Origin: Alternaria dauci
Taxonomy: Eukaryota > Ascomycota > Dothideomycetes > Pleosporales > Pleosporaceae
Length of the DNA stretch: 64,000 nt
Direction: 5' to 3'
Assembly (NCBI RefSeq): GCF_042100115.1
Contig: NC_091273.1
Location: forward strand, 248,001 to 312,000
The notes under the pieces are model-generated. The model saw only the letters and a program-made list of their open reading frames with translations, ran no database searches and was not told the origin of the DNA. Below, piece after piece: positions 43,041-53,878 of this stretch. Numbering within the stretch: position 1 is the stretch's first letter; each line of letters starts with the position of its first letter. The translations under genes were made by a program, and so were the position numbers.

Positions 43041-44153
43041 GGTGGCGGTAGTAGTAGCGGGATGTAATGGGTGAGTAGGTGGTATTAGGATTAGGATGGA
43101 GAAATGATGGACCGGCCAGAGAAGGGAAGACAAGAAAAAACGGATGGGAGGTACCGCACGGCAGTATGGAGAAGAGAAGAAAAGAAGGGATTTGGGGATA
43201 TACAGTACATCTATACCTGCGCGACAGTGAAACTTACGAGCTGCGAAACACGTTTACTCCCAAACACGTACGAGTACAGCCAAGTCTACAAGCTTCGCCT
43301 TTCGTGAGCTTGACATTTGCGTTTTCCACCACTAAGCGGTGGCCCTGCTAAGAACATGTGTTTGACACGCGGACGATGTAGCACTTGTGGTTTGAGCTTG
43401 GGGGCCTTGGTGTTTCGGCACGGCACTTGGCAGTAGCGAGCATGCTGGACATTGCGAAGGCTACGAATTTTCACAAATATGGGAGGATATCCTAGGAGTA
43501 CAAAGACTATCGTTTTAGGAATGTGAGCATCTGAAGATAGTTGGAGGCTTTGTGATGGTGCTTTGCGTGGGTAGAGGATTGGATGTGGTGGCAGGGAGAT
43601 ATTTCCGGATTAGGCAGGTTCTGAATATTGGTGTGGATCATAGCTGCAAGTTGCATTGTGACCCCAGAGCGCCCCGGTCGCGAGAGTCACCCAAGTCGCT
43701 ATGCGCGCGCGCCACCGCCGCCCACAAACACTAATTGCGATTCACATACACCCTATGGTTTGTCTGTTGATGTAACGACCTTAAGCGCCGAAAGAAGTCT
43801 ATCACCATCTTCAGACATTGCTCTTGATGCTCCCACGTAGTCATTTTGTCTACAGACTTCCTCTGCATTCGATTCTGAAACGGGAACTGCTAGTAACGAC
43901 GAATCTGCCAGACCGCATCCAGCTGTGACTGAGATACTGTGTGGTGACACAATCGATACATCGTGTCTCGAACGCTCCGGTCCATGTGGATATGGAAAGA
44001 GTACGGAAAAGCAGACGAATCCTCAACTTCATAGCAAAGACGATGGAACAATACGAAAAAGAGTTTATGAATTTGACATAAACGTCCACTAGAGTATTTT
44101 TGCAGTGCAAGCTGCACCCCACGAATAAAAACAACGAAAAAAAAAATGAAGTT
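43041..44153. other. Intergenic region upstream of the hydrolase gene
   Basis: About 1.1 kb holding the hydrolase promoter and, at 44137-44146, an A10 run which is the T-run terminator of the adjacent minus-strand tRNA. No protein gene was recognised. Confidence 0.45.
44137..44146 (-). terminator. Pol III T-run terminator of tRNA-Thr
   Basis: Ten consecutive T on the minus strand, 8 nt past the tRNA 3' end. Oligo-T is the standard RNA polymerase III stop. Confidence 0.7.
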
Positions 44154-44237
44154 TGCCACCTGCCCGAATCGAACGAGCGATCTTCGCATTTCTAGCTTGG
44201 CTACAAGTGCGACGCTTTACCACTTAGCCAAGGAGGC
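44154..44237 (-). tRNA. tRNA-Thr (anticodon TGT) with a 12-nt intron
   Basis: On the minus strand the sequence folds as a tRNA of 84 nt including the intron and discriminator A, without encoded CCA. The D arm is TGGCTAAGTGGTAAAGCG, which also fits the A box. The anticodon stem TCGCA pairs with TGCGA. The 19-nt loop holds CT-TGT-A plus a 12-nt insert at the standard 37/38 position. The T stem GCTCG pairs with CGGGC around TTCGATT (B box). The acceptor stem GCCTCCT/AGGTGGC has one T-T mismatch at pair 4-69. A run of ten T follows the gene as a Pol III terminator. The anticodon gives threonine. Confidence 0.88.
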
Positions 44238-44694
44238 GATTGTTGATGAGTCAGCAAATTTCAAACAATCTATCTATATGTGCTTTGCATGAACAAGAAG
44301 ATGTAAATGTAAGCGAGGTTGTGGGGCAATAGAAGTAATGTGCATCACAGCGATAGCGAGAGTTATTCAACACAACCCAATCAACCAAACGACCGAGATC
44401 ACAGTAAGACAGAGAAGTAAAAGTGGTCATGAGTAATATTCGTATAGATGTCATATGCATCAACATCGTTGACAACCAGGAAAATCGCTATGCAAAACAA
44501 ACCCAATTTCTCATCCGCCACGACAGGCAGGAAAGGCAAGCAACCATGCCGAGAACCAACCTCCAGTTCATTCCTCATCCAAAAAACGCCATGCTCATGC
44601 TTCATACCGAAAAATGCTTCCGCTTTCGTAAATCAAAAAGAAAAAAAAAGAGAACCCCACAAACAAATCAATGGATGTGTGAGTGAGTGCGTGT
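44238..44694. other. Spacer between tRNA-Thr and proline dehydrogenase
   Basis: About 460 bp, AT-richer than its neighbours, probably the proline dehydrogenase 3' UTR plus tRNA upstream sequence. Nothing else was recognised. Confidence 0.4.
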
Positions 44695-46175
44695 CTAGGC
44701 AAGCCCAAAAACACCCCTCAACCTCCTCCAAAGCTCCTTACCCATCGCCTTGCGCGTATCCTCTGTCCTCAGCGCCGCCTCCTTATTCTCGCTCGCGCGC
44801 CTGAGCAAAAAGTTCAAGCACTCCGTCGTCGTACCCCACGTCATACACTTCACAACCTTGGCCTGCGTATCCGCCTTCATAGTCTCGTCCTGGACCAGGG
44901 CCTGCGAAATCTCGTCCGCCATGCCCTGCAGCTGTGCGTACGTGAGGCGCGGGAGCTGGTCGGGCGACGTGGTGCGCATCTGCTCTGCGCGGATCTTTTG
45001 CGCGGCTTGGACGGAGGCGAGGTTGTGGGTTGCGAGCACGATGTTTACGCGGGGGAAGGGTGTGCCGGGGGTGGGGGCGGGGACCTTGTCGGTCCATTGC
45101 TGGCGGACGACGGCGTCGGCGCAGGCGTCGTAGTTGGCGTCGGTGCCGGCTTTGGTGTCGAAGGTGAGGTGCTTGGGCTCAGAGGTGAGGTATGCGCCGC
45201 GGACGAGCTTGACACCTGCGATGTAGCCTTTCTTGGAGGCGCGCTCGAGGTGTGCGGCTAGGCGTTTGGAAATGTCGCGGAGGTAGCACTGGTAGGTGAT
45301 GTAGAGAACGGCACGACCATTTTCGGGCTTGTTGTACTTTTCTTGCAGGGCAAGCGTCCATTTCTCGAGGCCGAGGTTCGTGGCCTCTTCTTCGGCACCG
45401 GGGAGGAGGCTCACGCCCTTTGCGGCGGCGGCGTCGCAGGCGGCAGTGATAGCGGACCACATCTCGGGGGTAGCATCCTGTTGGTTCTGGAGGAGGTGGA
45501 GGGCATGGCGACCGAGACCGGACCATCTAGATGGTGGTTAGGGTATTTCCCCAAGGTAATCGAGAGGATGACTTACTTTAGTCCAACAAAGTCGCCCTCC
45601 TTGGCCATGTCGACGCTCTGTAGCATACCCTTCCTCCACACTTCGATCTCCATCTTGGTCTCCTCGGCAGTCGGCGCTTCTCCACCAAGTACCTCGAGCG
45701 CATACTCAAACAAGATACCGCCGTATCCGAGCGTACGTGCGAATTCAGTGTTCTTGACAACCTCATCCTTCTTCTCACCAACACAGTACTGCGCATAGAA
45801 CGTCTTCTTGAGCAAGTTGGACAATACGGGGTTGCGCTCGATGCTCAAGAGAAAAGACTTGGAGTCGAGCATACGCCTTAGGATCCCAAAGCAAGCATTC
45901 AGCAGCAGAGGCCTCGAGGATACGGCGGTGATGAGGTAGGAGCGGAGGACGGTCTCGGTGGGTAGACGACCGAGAACTGCTTTCGACTGCGCTATCTGTG
46001 ACTCTGGCTGTGTGGACAGGAGATGTGCAGTCGAAACTTGGGAGGAGTCGGCGGGGACAGAGACATTCTGCCGTGCGCTCTGCGAGACGTAGCGCGGTGT
46101 GGATGCGAGAGTTCGGGATGTGTGTGCGAGGGCAAGGCTCTGGAAGCGCTGGAGGTTCTGTCTCCGGAGCATCAT
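44695..46175 (-). CDS. PUT1: Proline dehydrogenase (mitochondrial)
   Basis: FAD-dependent proline dehydrogenase, which oxidises proline to pyrroline-5-carboxylate on the mitochondrial inner membrane, the first step of proline use. Exon 1 is 46175-45577, the intron is 45527-45576 (50 bp, GTAAGT...ATCTAG) and exon 2 is 45526-44695, giving 476 residues. The N-terminus is Arg/Ser-rich without acids (MMLRRQNLQRFQSLALAHTS), as in mitochondrial presequences. The barrel carries YITYQCYLRDISKRLAAHL, the GVKLVRGAYL signature, NIVLATHNLASV, and TWGTTTECLNFLLRRA..NKEA near the end; the last two arginines form the usual substrate site. No delta-1-pyrroline-5-carboxylate dehydrogenase or regulator gene lies beside it here. 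Confidence 0.93.
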
Positions 46176-47817
46176 TTTGACGTTGTGTGTGGACGGTCAA
46201 GTGGTGGGTTGAAGCTGGTGTGATTTGTCTCGGTGTGGGTGCAGGTGGTGTAGTATATAGTCCAAGTCGGTGAATTACTACTTTTTGTAATTTCGTTACC
46301 GGCGAACTTGACAGAAAGAGCAATTCTGGGGGTCTTGTGACTTTGCATAATGTGTTCGACAGCCCCTATATACCATGGTTGGTACTCTTGGTGATCCACG
46401 ATGTCGCGTACGATGCTCGGCTTGCGTCGGATGCGTCCACGTCGCACTAGTGAGGCTTCATTGCTGCTCCAGATGGTGCCAGACTGACGCAGACTCCCTG
46501 CTTATCGCCCACGCTAGAAGGGCCGATGATTGGACAACACCGCGGAGCATTCCTGTGGAGTAGTTGATATCTCTGGTGTTTATGGCGACATGTGCTGTCG
46601 ATGTGACGATAGCGAACAGTCGAATGTGATGGAATGGCCTGTGGCTGGTAAAGTCAATGCGCCTGCCCTCAGAGCCGATGACGTAGCATCAGCTCCCAAA
46701 CTCAATTCAAGCTCGTTGCTTTTGCCATGGTCATTCATCTCCAAGCCTGCCATCGTGACCTCGCACTGTCATGCAATGCCTGTTACCCCACAGTCGGCGA
46801 AACGCACATTCAGCCACTTCTCATCCTAGCGTCATCTCGCCTGGCACGGCTCGCGTCGCGATCTGTGTTCGGTTTGCCGCCGACGCTGAGAGCCGAGCGT
46901 AACCATGGCGGCATCGCTCATATTGCGCAGGGCCAGCCCTTCAGGATTCAATTCTCTTGACCACACCATCTCCACTCAGCATCTGGATCGGTACCGCGCG
47001 CACCGGTATCGGCTACTATGGAGACGAAGCAAATTTTTGCCGTGGTAGGACGGGTAGCATGGCGCACCGCGAGGAGGGCCGTTCTGGCTGCGGAAAGCGT
47101 CGGGGACCCACATATACCCACGCCGAGTATCTTCGACGTCTGCTCTGGTCTAACTTCGCGTCCTTTCTCCGCCTCGTCGATGATACGATGTCTGCGTCTC
47201 CAGAGATGGAGTACCCTGAGAGACGTTTGAAGATCGCTAGGTCACTGCGACGTGTTGCCAAAGCTCTGGCGTCACGCGCATGCCTATCAGCCTACTAAAT
47301 CTTGGAGCTCTCGAGATACCCTGGTAATTCCCTACACGTGCATCATATGATGTATTTCGATCAACATATTGGCATGTCGCATCCAAGAATGTTCAGATAT
47401 CACTAAACATGGTGGCCAGTCGCGGGGAAGTATGCCAATATCGTCCAAGACAAGCCTCTCGTTGGCGTCGGTTCAACGCTGTCAGCCGCCGGGACGAATT
47501 TCGTCGCGTCTTCTCTGACCCTGGCTAGAACAATCTTATCCGCAGCCCAGGTGTTGATTCGACGTCTTGTCGCAGGTCGGTACCGCACTCGCATGCGAAG
47601 TCACCTAGAAGAACCTTAATCTTGAGCCCACACTAGCACATCTCTCTTAGTCGCGCCACATGAACATAGAGCTGTTGGCTTCTATCCATAACTATCCATG
47701 TCAAACAAGCGACAACTTCAAGACTCATTAACACAATCGACAGTTATTCAAGATGCCAAGGTCTAAGCGGTAGTATGATTACCCTCCTGCCAAACTATCA
47801 AAACACCGCCCAGCTGT
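46176..47817. other. Intergenic region, nothing recognised
   Basis: About 1.6 kb between the proline dehydrogenase start and the 3' end of the PLP enzyme gene. It holds the proline dehydrogenase promoter; a TATATA stretch lies about 75 bp upstream of its ATG. Other frames are short and unrecognised. Confidence 0.45.
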
Positions 47818-49167
47818 TCACACAGCGCCAGCTCCCACCCCCTGCATCTGCGCCCCCTCCTGTCCTACTTGTACCTCTCCTCCACTCCTCGTTCTATCCG
47901 TCACGCTCTTCTCATCGTTTCCCAAAGACTCAAACGCACTCAACAAATCCCCCTTCAAATCCTCCCAACTCTCCACTCCAACACTGACCCTCAGCAACGT
48001 CTCATCAACCGCTGCATCGCTCATCCTGCGCCACTCGATCAAACTCTCCACACCCCCCAAGCTAGTCGCATGATGAAAAAGGCGGAGCTTGCTAGGTAGC
48101 GTACGTGCGAGTTGCTGCGTCTTCATGTAAATGCTGAAGACGGGCCCAAAGCCGTTTGGCATCTGTTGTTTAAGCCAGTCGAAATCTGCTGTTTGCAAAC
48201 TAGCATGAGTAATCCCGCCCACAACCTTCTTTACCGCATCCACCTCTTTCCCCTCCCCTTTACCATCAAGACAGTCCCGCAGCCATCCGACAATCTTCTC
48301 CGCAGAACTGCTCTGCCGCTGGACGCGCAGATCCAACGTCCTCAGACTCCTGACTCCAAGCCAGCCCTCCAAACTGCCCAGCACAGCACCCAAATAAATC
48401 CTCTCCGCACGCAACGTCTTCGCCCTCGCCAACCACTCTTCCCCCTTCCTCGTCGCCAGAATCCCACAAAGCATATCGCTATGTCCCCCGATATACTTGG
48501 TCCCACTATGCATCACCACATCCGCACCCCACCGCAACGGATCCTGTAACCCCGGCGGCGCAAACGTAGAATCAACAGATAAATACGCGCCGCGCGCATG
48601 CGCTCGCTCCGCGTACTTGGCAATAGAAAACGCTTCGCCGGTAGGATTCAATGGAGTTTCTAAATGCACCAAGTCGCCTTTGCCCAGGCCTGCTGCATCC
48701 CAGGTTGCGTCGTCGGCGTGCAGGTCTACAGTCTTGACGCCGTGCATCTTCTTATGGAGATCGATGACTCCGTGGCAGCCGTGGTATCCGCCGCTTATTG
48801 CGATGACTTTGGGCACGAGGTTGACGAGGAGACCGTGGAATGCGCTGAGGCCGCTTGTATAGCTGATGACATGGTTTGCGAGCCCGCTGTGTCCTTGTAG
48901 TTCTTCTGGCTTGGCGTCGGGGTAGATCAGAGGGGCTAGGATGGTTTCGAGTCGGTTGGTGGAGGCGGATGCGAGGCGCGAGTAGATCAGTGGGGTTTGG
49001 ATGTCGACGAATTCGCCTTCTGTAGGGACAGGTTGGAGTTGTGATGGGTCGTCGGGGTAGCGAAAGGTGGTTGCAACGTGGATTGGTGGGGCGACGTCGG
49101 TGAGGATGTTGACATGGTCGTCGGCGTGGACGCCGTGGGTTGAGGGGTGGTATGCGGACGGTGACAT
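47818..49167 (-). CDS. Cys/Met-metabolism PLP-dependent enzyme (trans-sulfuration family)
   Basis: Cytosolic PLP enzyme of the cystathionine gamma-synthase/lyase family, intronless, 449 residues. The N-terminal VNILTDVAPPIHVATTFRYP block binds the partner subunit's PLP phosphate and YSRLASASTNRLE is conserved. The cofactor-ring region is SYTSGLSAFHGLL, the PLP-binding aspartate is in YLSVDSTFAPP, and the Schiff-base lysine is K224 in HSGTKYIGGHSD. The VSVGVESWEDLKGDL segment is the typical C-terminal block. Which of synthase, lyase or sulfhydrylase it is cannot be read from sequence. It resembles the divergent filamentous-fungal members rather than the main methionine-pathway enzymes. About 25 extra residues (Gly/Gln-rich) end the protein. 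Confidence 0.9.
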   Translation of the reverse strand: MSPSAYHPSTHGVHADDHVNILTDVAPPIHVATTFRYPDDPSQLQPVPTEGEFVDIQTPLIYSRLASASTNRLETILAPLIYPDAKPEELQGHSGLANHVISYTSGLSAFHGLLVNLVPKVIAISGGYHGCHGVIDLHKKMHGVKTVDLHADDATWDAAGLGKGDLVHLETPLNPTGEAFSIAKYAERAHARGAYLSVDSTFAPPGLQDPLRWGADVVMHSGTKYIGGHSDMLCGILATRKGEEWLARAKTLRAERIYLGAVLGSLEGWLGVRSLRTLDLRVQRQSSSAEKIVGWLRDCLDGKGEGKEVDAVKKVVGGITHASLQTADFDWLKQQMPNGFGPVFSIYMKTQQLARTLPSKLRLFHHATSLGGVESLIEWRRMSDAAVDETLLRVSVGVESWEDLKGDLLSAFESLGNDEKSVTDRTRSGGEVQVGQEGAQMQGVGAGAV

Positions 49168-49892
49168 GATGGCCGTGAGGGATGTTTGTAGAGAGCGTGC
49201 GTCAGACTCTTGGGTATTTGATGTGCCACGGAGTCAATGCTGGTACGGCAGTATTTGTACGTGCTGTAGTCGTTCAAACAAGTTGACAGACTGCGAAATG
49301 TTGTCTTGGATATGTCCAATCAAGAAGAATACTTGTCAAAATGTCGACATCGCGCCCTACACGGCGAAACTGCGGACGAACAACGCTAGATTTAACCGTT
49401 TGCGCCATCAGGGTGGAGCTGTACCGGCAATTTGTGGACACAATTGTGGCAGGACTGGGGATGAAGTGGGTATACAAAGATATCGAGGTGACAGCATTGT
49501 GGGACGAGGCCCCGATAATGTCGTCGATTAGATAGACCTCAGCAAAATGCTATAACCTCACTGACTAGCATGAACTCAATTGATAACAGAGTCACTCGGA
49601 GTATGCTTTTTCGCACAAGTCGTTGTGGTGCGGAATACACAAAGTTATGACGAGTGCGGGGTAAAAACTGCCCCTCTTCGCGACAAAAAAGTCGCGGACA
49701 CCAGCACGCATGCGCCGGGCGGAAGAAGGTTTATCAATATCATTGGCATGCACGTCAAAATGTTCAGATCTCGTTCATTCGTAGCTATCCACAGATTTAT
49801 AGAGTTTCGTCGACAGTTGTTGCTCAATCACATCAACCAATTGCGCGAGAAACCTTCCCTCTATGGCACAGTCCCACCTCACCATGGCGTAT
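49168..49892. other. Intergenic region
   Basis: About 725 bp between the PLP gene start and the 3' end of the cyclophilin gene. Nothing beyond presumed promoter and 3' UTR was recognised. Confidence 0.4.
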
Positions 49893-50716
49893 CTACTGAA
49901 CACCGGCACCGGTGATGGTAGGTGGGCCCTCCTTGTACTTGATGCTTCCGTTGTTGGAGCCGCAAGCCTCGATTGATCGGACGACCTTGTAGGAGTCGAC
50001 ATCGCCTTCGGGAACGCCACCGAAGACGACGTGCTTGCCGTTCAACCATGAGGTGACGACGGTGGTGATGAAGAACTGGGAGCCGTTGCTACGACGTGTC
50101 AGCCGTGATTCTCCTGATGTAGTATAGTATAGAAAACCTACGTGTTGGGTCCAGCATTGGCCATGGAGAGGAGGAAAGGGCGGTCGTGCTTCAACTTGAA
50201 GTTCTCGTCGGCAAACTTTTCGCCATAGATGGATTTGCCTCCGGTGCCCTAACGCATGTTAACCATCTGTGTATTTGTAGGGAGAGCCGAGACTGACGTT
50301 GCCGCGGGTGAAGTCACCACCCTGGAGCATGAACTGGGGAATCACGCGGTGGAACTTTGAGCCCGTGTAGCCAAAGCCCTTCTCGCCGGTGCAGAGAGCG
50401 CGGAAGTTCTCGGCCGTCTTGGGAACGACATCGTCGAAGAGCTCGAAGTTGACGCGACCGGATTGCGCTGTAGCTACTAGTTAGCAGATGGGAATGGCAT
50501 GTGACACTGGTCGTAGCTACCCTTGACTTCACCCTGGCTGGTGACGTTGCCGGCGTTGTCGACCTCAACGGTAGGCCCGGTCCAGGAGCAATCAAAGTAA
50601 GCCTTGATGGCCATGTTGTATGCCGAAGGGGTGAAGAAGCGTTTGTTGATAGGAGCGCGAAGTTGGGGAGCGGCGCGGAAAGCTGAAAGAGCAGAGGCTC
50701 TCGGAAGGTGGGGCAT
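49893..50716 (-). CDS. Cyclophilin peptidyl-prolyl isomerase, possible dual mitochondrial/cytosolic
   Basis: Cyclophilin-type peptidyl-prolyl cis-trans isomerase. The four exons are 50716-50521, 50467-50298, 50248-50142 and 50088-49893, with introns of 53, 49 and 53 bp. The product is 222 residues. The catalytic block is [20 protein letters not shown] (arginine in FHR), [15 protein letters not shown] follows, and the cyclosporin-contact tryptophan is in [11 protein letters not shown]. The ends match a complete cyclophilin domain. The first 34 residues are Arg/Ala-rich without acids ([20 protein letters not shown]), like a mitochondrial presequence, and a second ATG ([11 protein letters not shown]) follows directly. 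In Neurospora one gene makes both forms, so dual targeting is plausible here (inference). Confidence 0.94.
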
Positions 50717-51609
50717 GATGCAGCGCGGGGTGCGAGTCTAACCTGATAGGCAGTTAGGTCCTGTTCCTTGGCAGTGAATCGTGAGATAGCCAGGTAATTG
50801 TGCGTTTGGACACCGCTGGGGGTGCAGGGCTGACGTCTGTGGTGCCGGGTTTGTAGGGTGGAAACTCACTCTAGGTGTAGCTTGGGACCTATTAGATAGC
50901 TATTCACAACTCAATGGCCGAGTTCTAGCAGGACTCTAGTGGCAACTTACAGGAATGATACGAGGAACCGGGCCGCTATGCAGCACGATATGCAAGGTTC
51001 AAGGGATATAATACAATTGATGAATTGCCGACACGAGGTAGCAGTTGAAGGGTCGGATGGATGACCAGACGGAAAACTTTGGATACCTTGAGCTTGTGCA
51101 CGAGTCTAGCGCGTTCCCCGATCCGGCGGTCCATCGCTCACATAAATCGAGGGCTGTATGCATGACTGCGACATGAGAAATTTATGTCGACCTTTAATTC
51201 TCTTGGAAGAGGCGTACAAGACGATCGACACATGTCATTGTTCACGTCAGGTCGTGCAATTGTTCAAGTGGTGTAGTCCCGATATGAGAATCGCGGGTAG
51301 CTGGATAGCTGAAAAAGGCCCGAGCGTCCGTCACGTGAGTGCTGGGCCGCCATCGCCGTGTACTCTGTGAGACAGGCATGGCTTGCGACAGAGTGAATAT
51401 CTTGTAACTGAAGATCTGTGCAGCCTTCTGGACAAAAGTTGAGTGATCGAAACACCTCCAGCGCACGCGCATAGTATCCTCCTCTCATCGACTTTTGCAA
51501 GTCGCCCTCGGTGGTCCGCTTCCGAGACAGTGGTCAATAGCTGCCACCTCAACTCCAGTACACCCACATCGTCACATCGCCAGACCCAACGCGCCACACG
51601 CCTACAATC
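50717..51609. other. Divergent promoter region
   Basis: About 890 bp between the cyclophilin and epsin starts, containing both promoters. No further feature was recognised. Confidence 0.45.
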
Positions 51610-53363
51610 ATGGATCTCAGTAGCTTGAAGGACCAAGTGAGCAACCTCACGCTCTACGACCTCAAGGCGGGGTTTCGCAAGGCCCAAAATGGTAGGCTGA
51701 GGGGAAGGGTGAAGCCAGCTGGCCAATGCTAATGCGCGTCGCAGCGGTGATGAACTACACAGAGATGGAGGCCAAGGTCCGCGAGGCAACCAACAATGAG
51801 CCCTGGGGTAAGCGGAGCGTCGTGTGTCGCAAAGACTGCAGCTGACAGGCGGCCAGGTGCTTCATCGACTATGCTACAGGAGATTGCCAATGGAACCTTC
51901 AACTAGTAGGCGGTGCCCGAGGACCTGGCGGATCGTGGCTAACAACCTAGCCAACTGCTCAACGAGATCATGCCCATGATCTACAAGCGCTTCACAGAGA
52001 AGGCGTCGGAAGAATGGAGACAGATCTACAAGGTACTTGGGCGCTCTCGTCGTCGCTGGCGTCGCTAACAGGCCAGGCCCTGCAACTCCTCGAATACCTG
52101 ATCAAGAACGGCTCAGAACGAGTCATCGACGATGCGCGCTCCCACGTCTCGCTCCTCAAGATGCTACGGCAATTCCACTTCATCGACCAGAACGGCAAGG
52201 ACCAGGGCATCAACGTGCGCAACCGCGCCAAGGAGCTCGCCGAACTTCTTGGTGACGTCGACCGCATCCGCACCGAGCGCAAGAAGGCGCGCGCGAACCG
52301 AAACAAGTTTGGTGGTGTCGAGGGCGGAGCCGGCATCGGCCTGGGTGGCTTCTCAGGAAGCGGTAGTGGGGGTGGCAGCAGCAGATACGGAGGGTTTGGC
52401 AGCGAGCAGGCAGACTACGGCGGCTACAGAGGAGAAGTCTATGGCGACGGCGGTGGTTTCGGAGGCAACCAGTCTGGCTTCGCAGACACACAGCAGCGAC
52501 GCGACAAGTTCGACGAATACGACGAGTACGACGAGGGCGAGAGTGCCAGCTCAGCACCGGCACGGCGGAGAGAGCCCACAACCACGCACGCAAGGAAAGA
52601 ATCCAAGAAGGAGGAGCCCAAGCCGAAAGCGCCCGAGCCTGTCGTCGACTTGCTCGCCTTTGACGACGAGCCTGCGCCCATGTCGACTTCAGCAGGGAAG
52701 CAGCCCGCTGCTGCTGCCAACGACGACTTTGGCGACGACGACGATTTCGACGATTTCCAGTCCGCTGCCCCAGCAGCACCTGCATCCAAGCCAGCCGCAC
52801 CAGCCTACAACATCGTCTCTCCTGCGTCGACATCTACCATTACCTCGTCAACCCAGTTCGCCGCACCGACAGCCCAGTCCTCGGCCCAGAACAACAACTT
52901 CAGCAACCTGCTCGCGACAGTCTCACCACCACCTGCTGCGAACAAAATGAGCGCACCCCCCTCCATGACCTCTTCCTTCTCGCAGCCTCCGCCCCAGCCC
53001 TCAGGCTACCAAGCCTCGGGTCCGAATTATTTCACGTCCGTACCCCAGCCTGCGTCTCAATCAGCGTCATCCACGCCTTCTGTCATGTCACCTGGTGCAC
53101 GCATCGGTGGTGGCATTGGCGGCGGCATTGGCGGCGGTGCGCCCAAGAAAGCTGGTGGTGATGCGTTTGCGAGCTTGCTTGGTGGTGTTGCGCCGAAGAA
53201 GGCGGGTACTCCGACGCAAAAGGTGACCATGGGAGACTTGGCCAAGCAGAAGACCAGCCAGGGGCTTTGGGGAGCACCGGCTTCTACTCCCAGTACACCT
53301 GCTGCACAAGCACCTCAATCGGGATCTAAGCCTGGCGGTGCGCTAGGGGATTTGCTTGGTTAG
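51610..53363 (+). CDS. ENT3: Epsin-type ENTH domain protein (Ent3-like)
   Basis: Clathrin adaptor with an N-terminal ENTH domain that binds phosphoinositides, probably acting at the trans-Golgi/endosome as yeast Ent3 does. The five exons are 51610-51691, 51745-51807, 51857-51905, 51951-52032 and 52077-53363, with four introns of 53, 49, 45 and 44 bp. The product is 520 residues. ENTH covers about 1-145: LYDLKAGFRKAQNAVMNYTE, REATNNEPWGASSTMLQEIA, MIYKRFTEKASEEWRQIYKA and DQGINVRNRAKELAELL. The rest is disordered: Gly/Ser-rich, then an acidic DDDFDDFQSA patch like an AP-1/GGA-binding motif, a LLAFDDEP clathrin-box-like site, and Pro/Gln-rich sequence ending GALGDLLG. The five-exon model keeps frame throughout, which the intact ENTH domain confirms. 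The symbol is by analogy. Confidence 0.93.
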
Positions 53364-53878
53364 AGGGGGGATGATAGTGTGTCGTGCGCTTTTTACTTGG
53401 TTCGGGATAGGGATACAAAAGTGGCGTATGGTATGAGAATGAAGAGGGCGTAATAGACGACATACGAATTCCTGATACGCGTGAACATAATGGGGGTTGT
53501 GATGCTTCTCCGCAAAGGCGGGGCTCTCATTGGCTGTGCTCCTATTGGAGAACTACACTCTGCTTGGAGCCACCCAGCTTCGGAACTCAAAGGCCTGTCT
53601 GATCAAGGCCGCGACCAAGGCTATGGGGGCAGGATACAGTTGAAGCACGTTTTAGTAATGAGAAGAATCATACGATGTATCAACATATCGACACTTGAAG
53701 CTGTCTTGCCAAATGCCTGCCCCCACTATGCCATGGCTCCGCAAACGCGCCAACGCCATTGGCCGCACCACAACCCCGGCGCATACTCATCTCCGCAGCC
53801 AAGACCACACTCTCTCCACGCGCCAGCATGTCAAAACAGCATCCGTCTCCTTTTTCCGCCATGTCACAGATGGCATAG
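53364..53878. other. Spacer upstream of the Ted1-like gene
   Basis: About 515 bp. Two ATTGG (inverted CCAAT) pentamers occur near 53530 and 53545, a possible HAP-complex site. Nothing else was recognised. Confidence 0.35.
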
